A DNA stretch of 64,000 nucleotides. Source: Siphonodentalium dalli. Taxonomy: Eukaryota; Mollusca; Scaphopoda; Gadilida; Siphonodentaliidae. The translations under genes were made by a program, and so were the position numbers. Of this stretch, positions 1 to 11,359 are shown piece after piece. Numbering within the stretch: position 1 is the stretch's first letter; each line of letters begins with the position of its first letter. The stretch is taken from NCBI GenBank assembly GCA_032622095.1, contig CP136066.1, positions 173,287,164-173,351,163 of the forward strand. The letters are read 5' to 3'. The notes beneath the pieces are model-generated. The model saw nothing but the letters and a program-made list of their open reading frames with translations. It did no database searches and was not told the DNA's origin.

Positions 1-210
1 ACACCGTGGAGATATGATTGAGACATACAAGATTATAAAAAAAATTCTACAATATTATGCCAGAGCAGTTTGTCCAGAGAGCAATATATTCAGCAACCAG
101 AGGGAACAACCAAAAACTTCAGATGCCTGGACCGAAAAAAAAACATTCACAAATTCTTTTTTACTAACAGAATTGTTGCAGAATGAAACAAATTACCTGA
201 TGTGGTAGTG
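1..210 (+). pseudogene. LINE ORF2 C-terminal remnant
   Basis: Read across several frames, this stretch keeps landmarks of the region after the reverse transcriptase of animal non-LTR retrotransposons: RGDMIETYK near 10-35, then TRGNNQKLQMP near 100-130, then a degenerate TNRIVAE-NKLPDVVVQA ending near 210. In related elements these read roughly as RGDMIE-YK, RGH-KL and F-R-V--WN-LP--VV-A. Frame changes and an in-frame stop at the expected Trp show it is dead. It is cut by the left edge of the window. The family call rests on motif order only. Confidence 0.6.
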
Positions 211-637
211 CAGGCTATGGTCTTACAATCTCGTCCAAATACGGATACGATAGGCGAGAATCGCATGCGTTTTGATATGTCGATGCCGTCTGGAGAGTTT
301 GGCGGGACCAGCATCCCGTCTCGATTTGCTCAGTCTACCCTTGATGCTATAAAGTGGTAGCCGCGGGCGCTTATATATAGAGTTGTTTTTATGAGCCATC
401 AGGCCCCCGCGGCAGCGGTCGCTGGCGCGACCTGACTGCCTCGATATCAATTTGAAAAAGGGGTGACGTTGCTTCAATAACAGGTCTTAGACTTCAGCAT
501 CCCACCCCATTTGGCATGCGATAGCGTTTGTACTAGGTGGGTAGTGAGCGCAAACCTTGACAGAATTCGACGCATACCGATACGATTTAAAATACCTTTA
601 CGATGATTGAACTATTGTGGCGTTATAATTTCAAATT
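211..637. other. Unrecognised, relatively GC-rich stretch
   Basis: An 84-codon open frame on the minus strand (223-477) and a + strand frame continuing from the LINE remnant both cross this stretch. Neither resembles a family I know. No splice-site pair or promoter stands out. It may be the 3' part of the adjacent LINE or unique sequence. Confidence 0.3.
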
Positions 638-1060
638 GTTTTTAGCTCACCTGAGACGAAGTCTCCGGTGGAGCTATAGTCATCACTCGTCGTCCGTCCG
701 TCCGTCCGTCTAGCCGTCCGTCCGTCAACAATTCTTTAAACATCTCCTCTGAAACCATCAGACCGATTGGGTTTATATTTGGTGTGGATGTTCCCTAGGT
801 GACTCTTATTCAGATTTGTTCAAATGAGGTCACCAAGTCAAATAGTTTTGATGTCAGGACCATAACTATTTTTCCACATAGTAATTCTTAAAACGACTTC
901 TTTTCTGAAGTTGTCGGGCCGATTGGGTTCATATTTGGTATGAGGGTACCTTGGGTGACTGTGGTTCAGATTTGTTCAAATGAGGTCACTGGGTCAAATG
1001 TGGGTGGGGCTATGGACATAAATCTGAAGAATTTTTTATTTTTTTAGATTTAACTTATTG
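638..1060 (+). repeat. AGCTCACCTGAGAC/GTCCGTCC repeat, two ~165-bp units
   Basis: It begins with TTTTAGCTCACCTGAGACGA, then a (GTCC)n run at about 690-725, then AACAATT. Two degenerate units of about 165 bp follow, each with CAGATTTGTTCAAATGAGGTCAC. A relative lies at 5,130-6,100, and the same head layout (AGCTCA, GTCCGTC, CAACAATT) opens the element at 2,753. It is non-coding dispersed repeat with internal tandem units. Confidence 0.7.
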
Positions 1061-1117
1061 CTCAATTTAAAAAAAAAAAAAAGTCTCCCATAGCAGTTGA
1101 GGACTAAGTAAAATTGG

Positions 1118-1205
1118 GTTCCCAGATGGTGAATTTGGTGATGCTAGCCTACCTTACAGAATAGCATCACTACATTCACCCTTTTGGGACCTCAGACACA
1201 CTAAA
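1118..1205. repeat. Family B hairpin, diverged solo copy
   Basis: A stem-loop with GGTGAATTTGGTGATGCTAG on one side and the complementary AGCATCACTACATTCACC on the other. The flank reads CAGACACACTAAATTCA, as at 48,530 and 61,310. It belongs to the family best preserved at 9,497-9,749 and 53,552-53,838. Confidence 0.6.
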
Positions 1206-1315
1206 TTCACGCTTGGCTGTTCCAATATTGTTTTCTCAACCACTTAGCTATGTGACCTCATTATACCTTATTATGGACAAAAAAGTGTGGGGGTATATTG
1301 GATGTTTTACTTACT

Positions 1316-1722
1316 TTAAAGGTACTCAACCCGATAAAACTCCTCTCAATTACTATTTCAATGGCTTCGGGGGTCAAAAATATTTGATTCGAGTCGAGGA
1401 AGTCACCCATCAAAGCTCAGATTTGTTAGATATCGATTTTAGAAATCTATTATTTTTCATTATCGGGAATATTATCTGGCCCAGAACTCATTGAAACTTG
1501 CGCTAAAATTACCACTTGATTTTAGAGTTATCCATCCTTGTCTGTTTGAATAGATTTGGAGGACACATCCAGAGCAGATTACGGCAGTTAGTAGTACTGA
1601 TCTCGAGTTTATAACAAATTTCAAAAATCAATATCTAATAACTCTGAGCTTTGTTTGATGGGTTCCTCGACTCGAATCAAATATTTTTTACCCCCAAAGC
1701 CAAAGAAATAGTAATATAGGAC
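1316..1722. mobile_element. Family G foldback MITE
   Basis: About 110 bp at each end are inverted repeats. The left arm starts AAAGGTACTCAACCCGAT and runs through GATTCGAGTCGAGGAA and CACCCATCAAAGCTCAGA. The right arm returns through GATGGGTTCCTCGACTCGAA. Better copies at 13,556-13,984 and 51,657-52,134 show TTAA next to the termini. The right tip of this copy is degraded. No coding capacity. Confidence 0.7.
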
Positions 1723-2163
1723 AATACATTGTTATAAGATGACAAAAAGGCGACAACAGAAACGTTTGTACATGGTGAGAAAACAATTTGAATTTGCATT
1801 ATGTCGAATAACATCTTTCAGCGTATGTTTATGGATTACCAATTAGAACGAGCATAAATATGTGCATATCTATATCTATTGTGATATTTAAGGAAGATGT
1901 AAATATAGATTGCAAGGCTATGTATGTATCAAACATTTGACTGTAAGGTTAAGCTAAATTTGTATAGTAGTGAATTTGGCGATTCGCCAGATGACGCCCT
2001 TGACAGTTATACGCTGGAAGAAATTATCGATGTGTATACAAATGGTGCATGGATGTGGCAATCCTAATGAGGGAGGGGTGTCTAGCAATGTTTGTATTTG
2101 GTGTATATTGAGCGATTTGTGGTTGACATTGGATTGTGGCTATATGTCAACGCAGTCAGACGT
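1723..2163. other. No gene; probable LINE 3' untranslated region in the right part
   Basis: Nothing is recognised in 1,723-1,950. The stretch just after the minus-strand LINE stop (about 1,950-2,163) is probably the 3' untranslated part of that LINE. No clear poly-A or tail repeat was seen. Confidence 0.3.
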
Positions 2164-2752
2164 TCATGAATCGAAGCGTTTTGTCGCAGCAATATACTGT
2201 TGCACTATTTGGAAAAACCTTATATTTTCCGGAATTGAGATGTACGATATCCCGAAAAGAAACTGATCGATGTCGGTTATAATGAAGCGTTCGCGGTTTA
2301 ACTTATCGTCAAGTTCCAACCGTTCATTTTGATATAAAGGGCACATAAAAAAGAAATGGTATGCATCTTCCAAAGGGTTCCCACAACTGCAAACAGGACT
2401 TTCGGCTATGTAGTTTTGATACATATCAGCACGAAGATCACTGCACCCGTTTCGAATTCGGGAATGTATCATATTATATCGTCTGAGACCTGAATAGAAA
2501 TAAGGGCTCACGGGGTTTGGGGGTTGGTATACGAGTCGTAAATTGAATTTGAAGTCAGAGAAAGGGACAACGTCGGTCATTTCAGTTGGGATTTTGTTCC
2601 AATCAGCTATCGCCGATGGCAAAAAGGACTTTTTGTAGTGCTCAGTGTGGCATCGGTAAGAATAGAATTTTCCCGGGCGTCTGAAATTATAACTTGAGAC
2701 CTGGCTAGCTCTGGGTGGGAGGATGGTAGATAGGTAATTTGGCGATTCATTT
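2164..2752 (-). pseudogene. LINE ORF2, C-terminal segment (3' part of interrupted copy)
   Basis: Read on the minus strand from 2,752, the frame is open for about 195 codons. It opens NESPNYLSTILPP and passes FLPSAIADWNKIP and LRRYNMIHSRIRNGCSDLR. It ends with a zinc-knuckle-like CSCG...AYHFFFMCPLY pattern (C-x-C-x8-H-x4-C), then a stop at 2,164. This is the usual region after the reverse transcriptase in Jockey/CR1-like elements. The upstream part lies at 4,274-5,142; the two were one reading region split by the element at 2,753-4,266. The N-terminal two thirds of the protein are missing, so it is not functional. Confidence 0.85.
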
Positions 2753-4266
2753 TTAGCTCAACTTACTTTTGTAAGTTTGAGCTATTGCCATGGTTTGGCG
2801 TCCGTCGTCCGTGTGTGCGTGTGTCCGTCAACAATTTCCTTTGGCACGGTCTACAGGTTGTACCTTTGGTCTGATCTTCATGAAATTTGTCATGAATGTT
2901 GACATTGACATGTAGATGGGAACGAGTCATTTTGGGGTCATTCGGCCAAAAAACATGGCCACTGGCAGCCATCTTGGATTTCAAGATTCAATCCATTGGC
3001 GCGGCCTACAGGTCGTACTGTTCATCTGATCATCATGAAATTTGTCATTGATGTTAATAATGACATGTAGATGGGAACGAGTGATTTTGGGGTCGTTCGG
3101 CCAAAAAACATGGCTGCCAGCAGCCATCTTGGATTTTACTCTTTGCATGACTAAATCCTTTGGCGCGGGCTACAGGTCGTTGTTTTGGTCGGAAGTTTAT
3201 GAAATTTGTCATGGATGTTAACACTGTCATGTAGATGGGAACGAGTGATTTTGGAGTTGTTCGGCCAAAAAACATGGCCGCCAGCAGCCATCTTGGATTT
3301 TACTCTTTGCATGACTAAATCCTTTGGCGCGGGCTACAGGTTGTACCTTTGGTCTGATCTTTATGAAATTTGTCACGAATGTTGACATTGACATGTAGAT
3401 GGGAACGAGTCATTTTGGCGTCATTCGGCCAAAAAAACATGGCCGCTGGCAGCCATCTTGGATTTCAAGATTCAATCCATTGGCGCAGGCTACAGGTCGT
3501 ACTGTTCGTCTGATCATCATGAAATTTGTCATAGATGTTAATAATGACATGTAGATGGGAACGAGTGATTTTGGGGTCGTTCGGCCAAAAAACATGGCTG
3601 CCAGCAGCCATCTTGGATTTTACTCTTTGCATGACTAAATCCTTTGGCGCGGGCTACAGGTCGTTGTGTTGGTCGGAAGTTTATGAAAGTTGTCATGGAT
3701 GTTAACACTGACATGTAGATGGGAACGAGTGATTTTGGAGTCGTTCGGCCAAAAAACATGGCCGCCAGCAGCCATCTTGGATTTTACTCTTTGCATGACT
3801 AAATCCTTTGGCGCGGGCTATAGGTTGCCTTTGGTCTAATCTTTATAAAATTTGTCATGAACGTTGACATTGACATGTAGATGGGAACGAATCATTGTGG
3901 GGTCATTCGGCCAAAAAACATGGCCGCTGGCGGCCATCTTGGATTTCAAAATTAAATCCATTGGCGCGGTCTACAGGTCGTACTGTTCGTCTGATCATCA
4001 TGAAATTTGTAGGTCGTAGCTTTGGTCAGATCTTCATAAAATTTGTCATGGATGTTAACAATTATACGTAGATGGGAACGAGTCCTTTTGGGGTCAATTG
4101 GCCAAAAAAAATGGCCACCAGCAGCCATCTTGTATTTTACTCTTTGCATCACTAAATCCTTTGGCGCAGGTTAGACATTTAAATTAGCACCTTTCCTATT
4201 CCTCCATTTACTGTCAACCATTAAATTATTCCCCTACCTAAGTTGAGCTACAGTGTCATTGACACT
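2753..4266 (+). mobile_element. Tandem-repeat element inserted in a LINE, 7-bp TSD
   Basis: A 1,514-bp insertion starts TTAGCTCAACTTAC, has a GTCC-rich head (2,800-2,830), about eight copies of a ~160-bp unit, and ends AAGTTGAGCTACAGTGTCATT. Each unit carries CATGTAGATGGGAACGAGT, TTCGGCCAAAAAACATGG and CAGCCATCTTGGAT. The target duplication TTCATTT sits at 2,746-2,752 and 4,267-4,273. Removing the insert rejoins the LINE text (IVNE then SPNYLS). The tail also ends the array at 23,440-24,165. Layout resembles non-autonomous elements with internal satellites, such as the pearl-type elements of bivalves. The superfamily is unknown. Open frames in the units are frame-conserved noise. Confidence 0.8.
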
Positions 4267-5142
4267 TTCATTTACTATTTTGTAAATCACTTCAAGCTTG
4301 TGGTATTGGCGCCGCGTTTCCAAAGAAAGCCAACCTACCTCCTGCAGGAAAACAAAATAAGAAACCGATCATGTCAGTCCAGAGACTATACGGCCAGCAT
4401 CTGCGTGGAGGCGGTCGAGCTTGTCTAATAGGTAACGCGGTGCGCAGTCCCATACAACATCAGAATAATCGAATAGTGGTAATATATAAGTTTTGTATAT
4501 CTTTTCGAGCGTTTTTCTATCGAGTTGATATTTAAATCGCCTCAACTGGGCCAGACGAGAGGCGATCCTCTTCGCTGTCCTTTCTATGTGAATGTTCCAG
4601 TTTAGATTTTGTTGTAGTTCAAGACCAAGGTGTTTATGAGATTCCACAAAGCTGATAGGGTCGTTTATAAATTTAAGGTTTGGTATTTCTGGAGAGGGTG
4701 GGGTCAACGAGAAAGACATACCTACGGTTTTGGTTGGGTTAAAGCTCACGAGCCAGTTTTTTGACCAGGTCGTTATTTTCGTCAAATCGTTATTCATAAT
4801 TTTAGAAAGTTCATCCAGATCCCAGTGGCTGCTCATAATACAAGTATCATCTGCGTACATTCTCGTGATGGAGTCAATATTATCTGCTAAATCGTTTATA
4901 TAGACGAGGAATAAAAAAGGGCCCAGAATATATCCCTGGGGGACTCCTGCGGAGATAACCTCGTAGCTGGAAAAGGTATTATTTATCAGGACTCTTTGTT
5001 TTCTGTTTAATAGATAGTCTTCGATCCATTGTAATGTCTGACCCTCCACACCGTAGCGTTGAAGTTTGTAAATCAGCCCCTTGTATATTGGATTAAATCT
5101 GTTGGTTTGTCGGAGTGTCCTTCCATCCATTGTTCTGTCCAT
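4267..5142 (-). pseudogene. LINE reverse transcriptase, 5'-truncated
   Basis: The minus-strand frame from 5,142 to 4,369 is clearly a reverse transcriptase. It has KGLIYKLQRYGVEG and WIEDYLLNRKQRV near its start, AGVPQGYILGPFLFLVYINDL, the catalytic YADD box, and the thumb region HLGLELQQNLNW...RRFKYQLDR. The first dozen residues come from unrelated simple sequence, so the true element is 5' truncated near 5,105 and lacks the endonuclease. After a stop at 4,369 the reading shifts frame and continues (GWLSLETRRQYHKLEVIYKI) to the insertion at 4,266. Best described as a Jockey/CR1-like non-LTR element. Dead copy. Confidence 0.9.
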
Positions 5143-6100
5143 CCATCCATCAACAATTGTTTTCTTCTCGAGATCTATATGAATTCCCTACCTGTATGTG
5201 ACTCACATTCAGATTTGTTCAAATAAGTTCACCAGGTCAAATAGGAGGGGTGCCAGGGCCATAACGTTTTCCCTCCATAGTAATTCTAACAAATATTACT
5301 ACTCAAGAACCATCAAGTCTATTTAGCTTATATTTGTGTATGCAGGGTCCTTGTGTGGCATGTTTAGATCTGTTCCAATGGGGGCCTTTTTGGAAAATCA
5401 ATTAACTTAAAAGCGAATGTTTATAATTATAAGATGAATAGATATCAGAGATGGTGATTCATGTTTGTTCAAATAGGGGCAGAGACACCACCCACACTAC
5501 CTGTATCTATGCTGTACGCTACTGGTATAATAAGATAATGTCATATTCTTGCAGGGATGTCCCCACAATGTTGGGGAGGTGATTTACAGATTTGTTCAAT
5601 GAAATGTAATTTTTGAGCTCACCTGAGACAAAGCTATAGTTATCACTTCTCATCTGTCACCTGTTCATCTTTCTGTCCGTCCATCAATCTGTCAACAATT
5701 CTGTGAACATCTCCTCTAGATCATAAGACTGAATGGGTTCATATTTGGTGTGGATTTTCCCTAGGTGATTCATATTCAGATTTGTTCAAATGAGGTCACT
5801 CTTTCAAATGGGTGTGAAGCCAGGGCCATAACTCTTGCCCTCCATGGTAATTCTTAAAAACGACTTCTTCTCATCTACCATCAGATATAGGGTGGGACCC
5901 GAGACATAACTGCATGCCTCTATAGTAATACCTAAAATGTCTTCTCAAGAGAGGTTGGACTATTTAGCTTACATATAGTATGGAGGATCCTTTAGTGACT
6001 GAGATTCAGATTTGTTAACATAAGGCAACCTGTTAAGAAATGACGGGGCTATGGGGACTTAACACTTTTGTGTCTAATAAAATCATTAAAATACAAAATT
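5143..6100 (+). repeat. AGCTCACC/GTCC repeat, several ~165-bp units
   Basis: A second stretch of the family at 638-1,060. A partial copy begins at 5,130 (TCCATCCATCAACAATTG) and a better-headed copy at 5,613 (GAGCTCACCTGAGACAAAG). Units repeat the text CAGATTTGTTCAAAT. Non-coding. Confidence 0.65.
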
Positions 6101-6529
6101 CATTAAAACATCTACCTTGGAACTACTTGACTGATTAATCTGACATACATATATGCTGTTTTTGGGTCCATGGATAATTGGGCTTCAAACATGTCTAAAT
6201 AGTTTTATAAAAAGGTGTTTGTGAGATTGGAAATTTCCAACAATAGAGAAAGTTTGAGATGACAGTTGCCAATCTAAGACTTGAGAGTCTGGAGCCTGGT
6301 CGGGAAGGGGCATGAGCTGGAGGAGGGGGTGGTGATCAGTAGCGTACAGTTGGTACATGAAGCCTCTCTATCTACATATCCTGTTTAGATCTACTTTTGT
6401 TAAAGTGATTATGAAAAGTTCTAACTGTTATGGTCTCCAAAGTCCCAGTCTTATCAGTCTTTGCAGTCTGGTGAGCTACCCCACAGTCTTTGACTGTCTT
6501 GTATATTGTTATTCTGTAAATTATTGACG
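6101..6529. other. No recognised feature
   Basis: AT-rich sequence with one short purine-rich patch (6,300-6,335). No repeat partner in the window and no exon-like stretch was seen. Confidence 0.4.
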
Positions 6530-6860
6530 TAACTCCGTGGAACTATGGGTCGAAATGACTTGTTTTAAAATAAAGATGATGGTGATAGCTCAAGTTCCAA
6601 TTTGGGTTTGGTCCGCCTATTTTTGCCGGATTTATGGTCCTTGTCGACTTAAAATTATCCGATTATTTGGGTTTCCGGATGATAACTTTAGATTTGGTTA
6701 TCTGATTGTTTTTAAATTCAACTGAATCTCTTGATATTTGCTACGTGGTTCACATCTCAGTAGACAAATGTCAAGTTTGAATTTGGTCACGGTCCGATGA
6801 ATTTTGACAGAGTTAAAAAAAAAAATTCTTCCTAAAAAGCCACCTTTTCGGGGGACGCGT
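6530..6860 (+). repeat. Family H fragment (CTCCGCCCATTTTTG type)
   Basis: It shares GGTTTCCGGATGATAACTTTAG, split as TTTCCGGATGATAACTTT near 6,670, and the closing block CGGGGGAC (about 6,850) with the longer element at 40,487-41,230. A diverged fragment, non-coding. Confidence 0.55.
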
Positions 6861-7016
6861 GGGGAATTTTGTTCGCTTTGAGTTTGACTGGCATCGCAGT
6901 TCCTTATCCTTGATTCGACTTTGAGGTGCTGGGTGACGTACACTGATTTTTTGCACATTTGGTAAATCCTGGGTGTCTTTTTGCACGAAACCATGCGACA
7001 ATGACCAATTCAGCAT

Positions 7017-7285
7017 AATTAACCATTTCTATACTCAATGGATTCTCCCCACTGAGTGATTAAAGGATACATTGGAACGGTCCATTATTCATTTGTAGGG
7101 TTGTTCGTGTAATATATAACAGCAGAGGACAGACTGAAAACAGATAATACAAGAACTGAATGATTCATATTGATTAATTGGTGGGAAATGTTCAGACAAT
7201 AAGTTCAACAAACGACCTAAGGGAACTACTCACCAATGCATATTTAGAATAGAACGAGTTAGTAAAGGAATGATTTTCATATACT
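7017..7285 (-). mobile_element. Family D element (TTAACC...), reverse orientation
   Basis: It carries the family D landmarks: GGATTCTCCC, an ATTATTCATTTG motif, CAGATAATACAAGAACTGAA, GGTGGGAAATGTTCAGA, AATAAGTTCAACAAACGACC, and ends near TTAGTAAAGGAATG. The same order is seen, inverted, at 34,447, 34,853 and 44,653. TTAA-flanked termini suggest a piggyBac-like MITE. Confidence 0.55.
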
Positions 7286-7304
7286 CAACAGGTCGTTATA
7301 GACC

Positions 7305-7450
7305 ACAGTTACTGGACATAAAGTCACAAAAATAAGGGTTTAACCGAGTTTATAAATCGGTATCCCAATGTAAAGAGCTCTTTATATTGGGATACCGATT
7401 TATAAACTCGATTAAACCTTTATTTGTGGGACTTTATGTCCAGTAACTGT
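7305..7450. repeat. Near-perfect 146-bp palindrome
   Basis: The arms ACAGTTACTGGACATAAAGT and ACTTTATGTCCAGTAACTGT are exact complements. The centre is the self-complementary GAGCTC at about 7,376. Only a few mismatches lie between. It is probably a foldback MITE with no other copy in this window. Confidence 0.8.
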
Positions 7451-7523
7451 GTACAGACGTTCAATACCTCATCTTTCTGAATGAATTTCGTCTAAAAGTG
7501 GGAAGCTTAATTTAAAACAAAGC

Positions 7524-7706
7524 TACAGTAATGCTCTAAGTAATCGACTTCTTAACCACAGCAGAATTATGGGTAACTTTTCAGGATTTAGTCGGAAATA
7601 TGGCTTGTTGCCATTCATCGGAAAGCTCTCCCCGAGAGATAAATCCTGAAAAGTTACCCATAATTCTGCTGTGGTTAAGAAGTCGATTACTTAGAGCATT
7701 ACTGTA
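7524..7706. mobile_element. Family C palindromic MITE (Tc1/mariner-like ends)
   Basis: The terminus TACAGTAATGCTCTAAGTAA has its exact complement at the right end. Interior is CCACAGCAGAATTATGGGTA and a GGAAAGCTCTC centre. The right arm is partly deleted near 7,640. CAGT termini flanked by TA are typical of Tc1/mariner derivatives. Eight copies or part copies occur in the window. Confidence 0.8.
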
Positions 7707-7975
7707 TATAGGCGATTACTCTTTACTAAAAACCAACAACAACAAAATAATAATAAATAAAATAGACACTCTTTGTGTATAGATTTTCGATGTCTTGTGC
7801 GTCACATAGGATATTTAATTGTCGAAACGACTGTTATGTACAACCACGCATAAGCGGAACAATACAATCGACACAGAACTCAAAGCATGGGCGCTGTGGT
7901 GATACACTCGTGTTCGCGGTTAACTTCATGTCCGTAACAATCGATCAATAAAAATAGTGACAGATCCAGTGTTAT
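7707..7975. other. No recognised feature
   Basis: AT-rich sequence including an AACAAC/AATAAT low-complexity patch (7,730-7,765). No gene seen. Confidence 0.4.
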
Positions 7976-7979
7976 ACGC

Positions 7980-8375
7980 TTGAGGGTCAGATGCACGTTT
8001 GGCCAAAATTTCCTGGTATTTCTAAATTTTGAGAAAATCTGTAAGGAATTTATTTGTGAAATTTGGTACAAGCGATTATTGTGATACAATATTTAAGAAC
8101 CATCGAACAATTGGTTATTATAATCTCATTTACTTCACGTTTATGGCGTGAAAAATATTTAAAATTTCACCGTTTTCAGGTACCAAGAACTTCTGTAAAT
8201 TAGATTTGTTTCAAAAGTGCAGTTCACATATCCATGATATCATATCTGAAGATTATGAGAGGAGACTTAATTTTGTTTTCTATTCATGAAATTATATGAT
8301 TTAGTTGCACTTAGAAAGCCAACTACCCCCAAATAATTTTCTATATTTGAGAATTTTCATGTCATTCATGTTGTT
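7980..8375 (+). repeat. Dispersed ~400-bp repeat, copy 1 (family I)
   Basis: Aligns by eye with 10,860-11,280. Shared pieces include TTTGAAATTTG/GTGAAATTTGG, GCGATTATTGTGA, AAGAACTTCTGTAA and AAAAGTGCAGTTCA in the same order. Diverged and non-coding. Confidence 0.6.
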
Positions 8376-8450
8376 CAATGAAAAAATGGGCTGAGATGAG
8401 TTCTGAGTCATGGCTTGGTCATGATGACCAAGTTAAGCTGACCACTATAT

Positions 8451-8888
8451 ATGTGACCCGCCATACCAAATCCAGTCGTAAGTCGGGATTTTTTTTACCC
8501 TGTGCCAATGCATTCTCTTATATATGCGAGTCGACCATACGCATATATAAGAGGCCTAACAATTTTTTATCATTTTTTTTAAATAAATGTTTCTTAAAAT
8601 TTTTAGGACATAAAATAAAAAAACATCCATTACCCTGCAGGGAGCCCCACACATATATAGAAGCATATAGAAGAGTGTCGTCTGCTCATGTTTGTCTGGG
8701 GCTCTGTATGGGTGAAATTATAAAATTGTTAAAGAGTACAAGAAAAAAATATTAAAATTGTTAGGCCAATGCATTCTCTTTTATATGCGAGGCGACCTAT
8801 GGTCGACTCGCATATATAAGAGAATGCATTGGCACAGGGTAAAAAAAAAATCCCGACTTACGACTGGATTTGATATGGCGGGTCATAT
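8451..8888. mobile_element. GTGACCCGCC foldback element with two hairpin modules
   Basis: Terminal inverted repeats of about 36 bp begin ATGTGACCCGCCATACCAAA and end TTTGATATGGCGGGTCAT. Inside each end sits the 70-bp hairpin module with AATGCATTCTCTTATATATG. The two modules face each other across about 190 bp of AT-rich spacer. A second copy is at 41,997-42,453. The same hairpin module occurs in the TTAA-flanked elements, so the outer ends and inner modules are separable. Confidence 0.75.
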
Positions 8889-9496
8889 ATCTCTTAACAC
8901 TGTGGTTTATTTCCAGTTGATTGCTCCCTGCTTGAGTGGACCACACTACATATCAACATTTGTTTTCATTGGGCTGGAATATTTGTGACTGCTTTATTCT
9001 TCATTATAATATATGGGGGTATGACGCTATATTATGCAACTAAAAATAGAACTCAACATAATGATACAAATGAAGCCTACTCTCAGTTAGCCAATACAAT
9101 AAGCTGTTTGGTGATTGGAGTTGGGTGAAATTATTAATTATTCTAACAGTTCTTGGTACCGAAAGGAACAACAAAGAAAATAATATTTTGAACCTCCCAA
9201 ATGTATTATAATCAATTGTTTTTGTCACCTCTTAATAATTACTCAGATTCTGCAAACAATGAAGATGATGATATGTGAAATTCAAGATTTATCGTCAGAT
9301 AGATCCAGAGAAATTCTTTGTTGAAAATCTCTTGCCACATTTGGCTGTATTTATGCAAAACGTGCATCTCCATCTTAATTATGTTCTTCCAAATTATTAA
9401 TTGAAAATCACAAACATATCTCTAAAATCTCCAGACATATTGCGCTTATAATTATATATTTTGTGAGCAGGGTCCTTGCATGCGTGCATGGTAATT

Positions 9497-9749
9497 CAAG
9501 CCTTGAAATAGGGTATCTGTATTTTGCAGAATGAGGTCCCCAGAGGGTGAATTTAGTGATGCTACCCCGCATAGCGGGTTAGCATCACCAAATTCACCCT
9601 CTGTGGACCTCATTCTGCTTACACCTCAGCAGAATGAGGTTCCCAGAGGGTGAATTTGGTGTGCCAGCTCGCTATGCGGGGTAGCATCACTAAATTCACC
9701 CTCTGGGGACCTCATTCAGAAAATGACAGACACCCTATTTCAAGGCTTG
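9497..9749. mobile_element. Family B foldback element, full length
   Basis: Ends CAAGCCTTGAAATAGGGT / ACCCTATTTCAAGGCTTG. Between them are two hairpins, each with CAGAATGAGGT...GAGGGTGAATTTAGTGATGC and the complementary return, separated by CTTACACCTCAG. Full copies also at 53,552-53,838 and 54,588-54,846. Solo hairpins occur elsewhere. Non-coding. Confidence 0.8.
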
Positions 9750-10859
9750 GTTCGAGTGGATCTTTATTATTTTATCCTTTATTTCAAATAAAATAGCGAG
9801 GAATAATAATGTAATGTTCGGGTATTAATATGTCTGATGCTTGAGTAGTTATAAATTTGCAATGTCTGATTTACAGCGGAACAACATAGCATGCTCTGTG
9901 CGCACATATACACTCGTGTTCATGTTGGCGTCTATTGTTCTCTATATAGTCGACATTCAAAACACATCGGCCATACAAGTTTGTACATGCATCACTCTTT
10001 GAAAACCATAAAGAACCACCCATCCGTGTGTAAGTGTCTGCATGTAGTCACTCATGTTCAATAACTGCATGGGAAGCGGGTGGTGATGTTACATAACGAT
10101 ACAGCCACCCCAGGTCATCGCTGTGTTTGGTACATGGTGTTTTACAGTCATAATGCCGGATTCCTTCTCTGTGGTATTCTTGTTTACAACTTCGTACCAG
10201 GATGTTTTTCTGTTTTCACATTCTCTTCAAATTTTACGCTTTCCGCATATATAAAATATATAGATAAGACCATATAAATCCGCAAAAGTAATGCGCAATT
10301 CATTCCAAGATACCGATGACTAGTTTATACATTATATCGCGGTCACCAAATTTAGGGCCAAACATTAGATATTTGTTAGCATGAATTCACTGTGACGTCA
10401 CTAAGATGCATGTGATATTTGTATATTATAGATGATCTATCTCTTCCTATAACAAGTTGTATGTAGTATCCTAGGTATAAAATAACAAATATTAATCGAA
10501 GACACCTTCATGTCCGGAAACGCTTATATCAATTAATCTTGATTTTATTTCGAATTTTCTAGAATAATACATACTCAGTTTGGCACATTTTAAGGCTCTC
10601 GGAAACGTTCGGAGCTTAGCAAGCGGGAAATCTCTATCTGAGATCGCCTGAAAGTTTCACGGCCATCTGTTCTGGAAATACAGTGACGCAAAAACAAGGT
10701 CCCAATTATTGATCATCGCATGCATTGTATACGAAAATGTCGATATTAAATCAATATTAATTGATAGAAGTGTTTCCGGACAGGACTGGCTCTTCGACCA
10801 TATTTATTATTGAATACCCCGGAAACTATATAAAACGAATTTAGAAAGAGCTAGAGCAT
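9750..10859. other. No recognised gene or repeat
   Basis: AT-rich sequence without a splice-bounded open frame or a repeat partner that I could see. A 65-codon frame at 10,080-10,277 has no recognisable motif. Confidence 0.35.
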
Positions 10860-11280
10860 CTTTAATGGTCAGCAGCGCTTTTGCCAAACATGTCTTGATA
10901 TTTCAAAATGGATTTTCTCAAAATCTTTATGGAATTTCTTTTTGAAATTTGATACATGCGATTATTGTGACACACTATTTAAGAACCACCTACTATAGTT
11001 GGAAATTATTACCCTGCATTTACTGTAATTTTATGGATTGAATAATATGTAACATTTCGCTGTTTTCCGGTACCGAGAACTTCTGTAAGAGTACCAAGCA
11101 CTTCTGTAAGATAGAACTGTTTTCAAAAGTGCAGTTCATATATCACATCTCAATATCATGAGGGGAGAATTAAGTTTTCTTGATTCAAGAAATTCATAAT
11201 TATTTTAATTTAGAAAGACAGCCACCCATAGATATTGTTACTTTATTTGATAATGTTCATGCCATGCCTGGTGATCAATA
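10860..11280 (+). repeat. Dispersed ~400-bp repeat, copy 2 (family I)
   Basis: Partner of 7,980-8,375. Here AAGAACTTCTGTAA-like text is duplicated in tandem (about 11,085 and 11,105). Non-coding. Confidence 0.6.
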
Positions 11281-11359
11281 ACAGTGACATTGGTTACTTA
11301 TTCCCAGTTCCTTATTCCTTATTCGGAAACTTATTCCTTATTCGGAAACTTATTCAAAC

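Noticed and set aside
2763-4152. Repeated minus-strand frames with Cys-rich peptides
   Set aside because: Frames recur because the 160-bp satellite repeats. They are interrupted and have no zinc-finger spacing kept across units.
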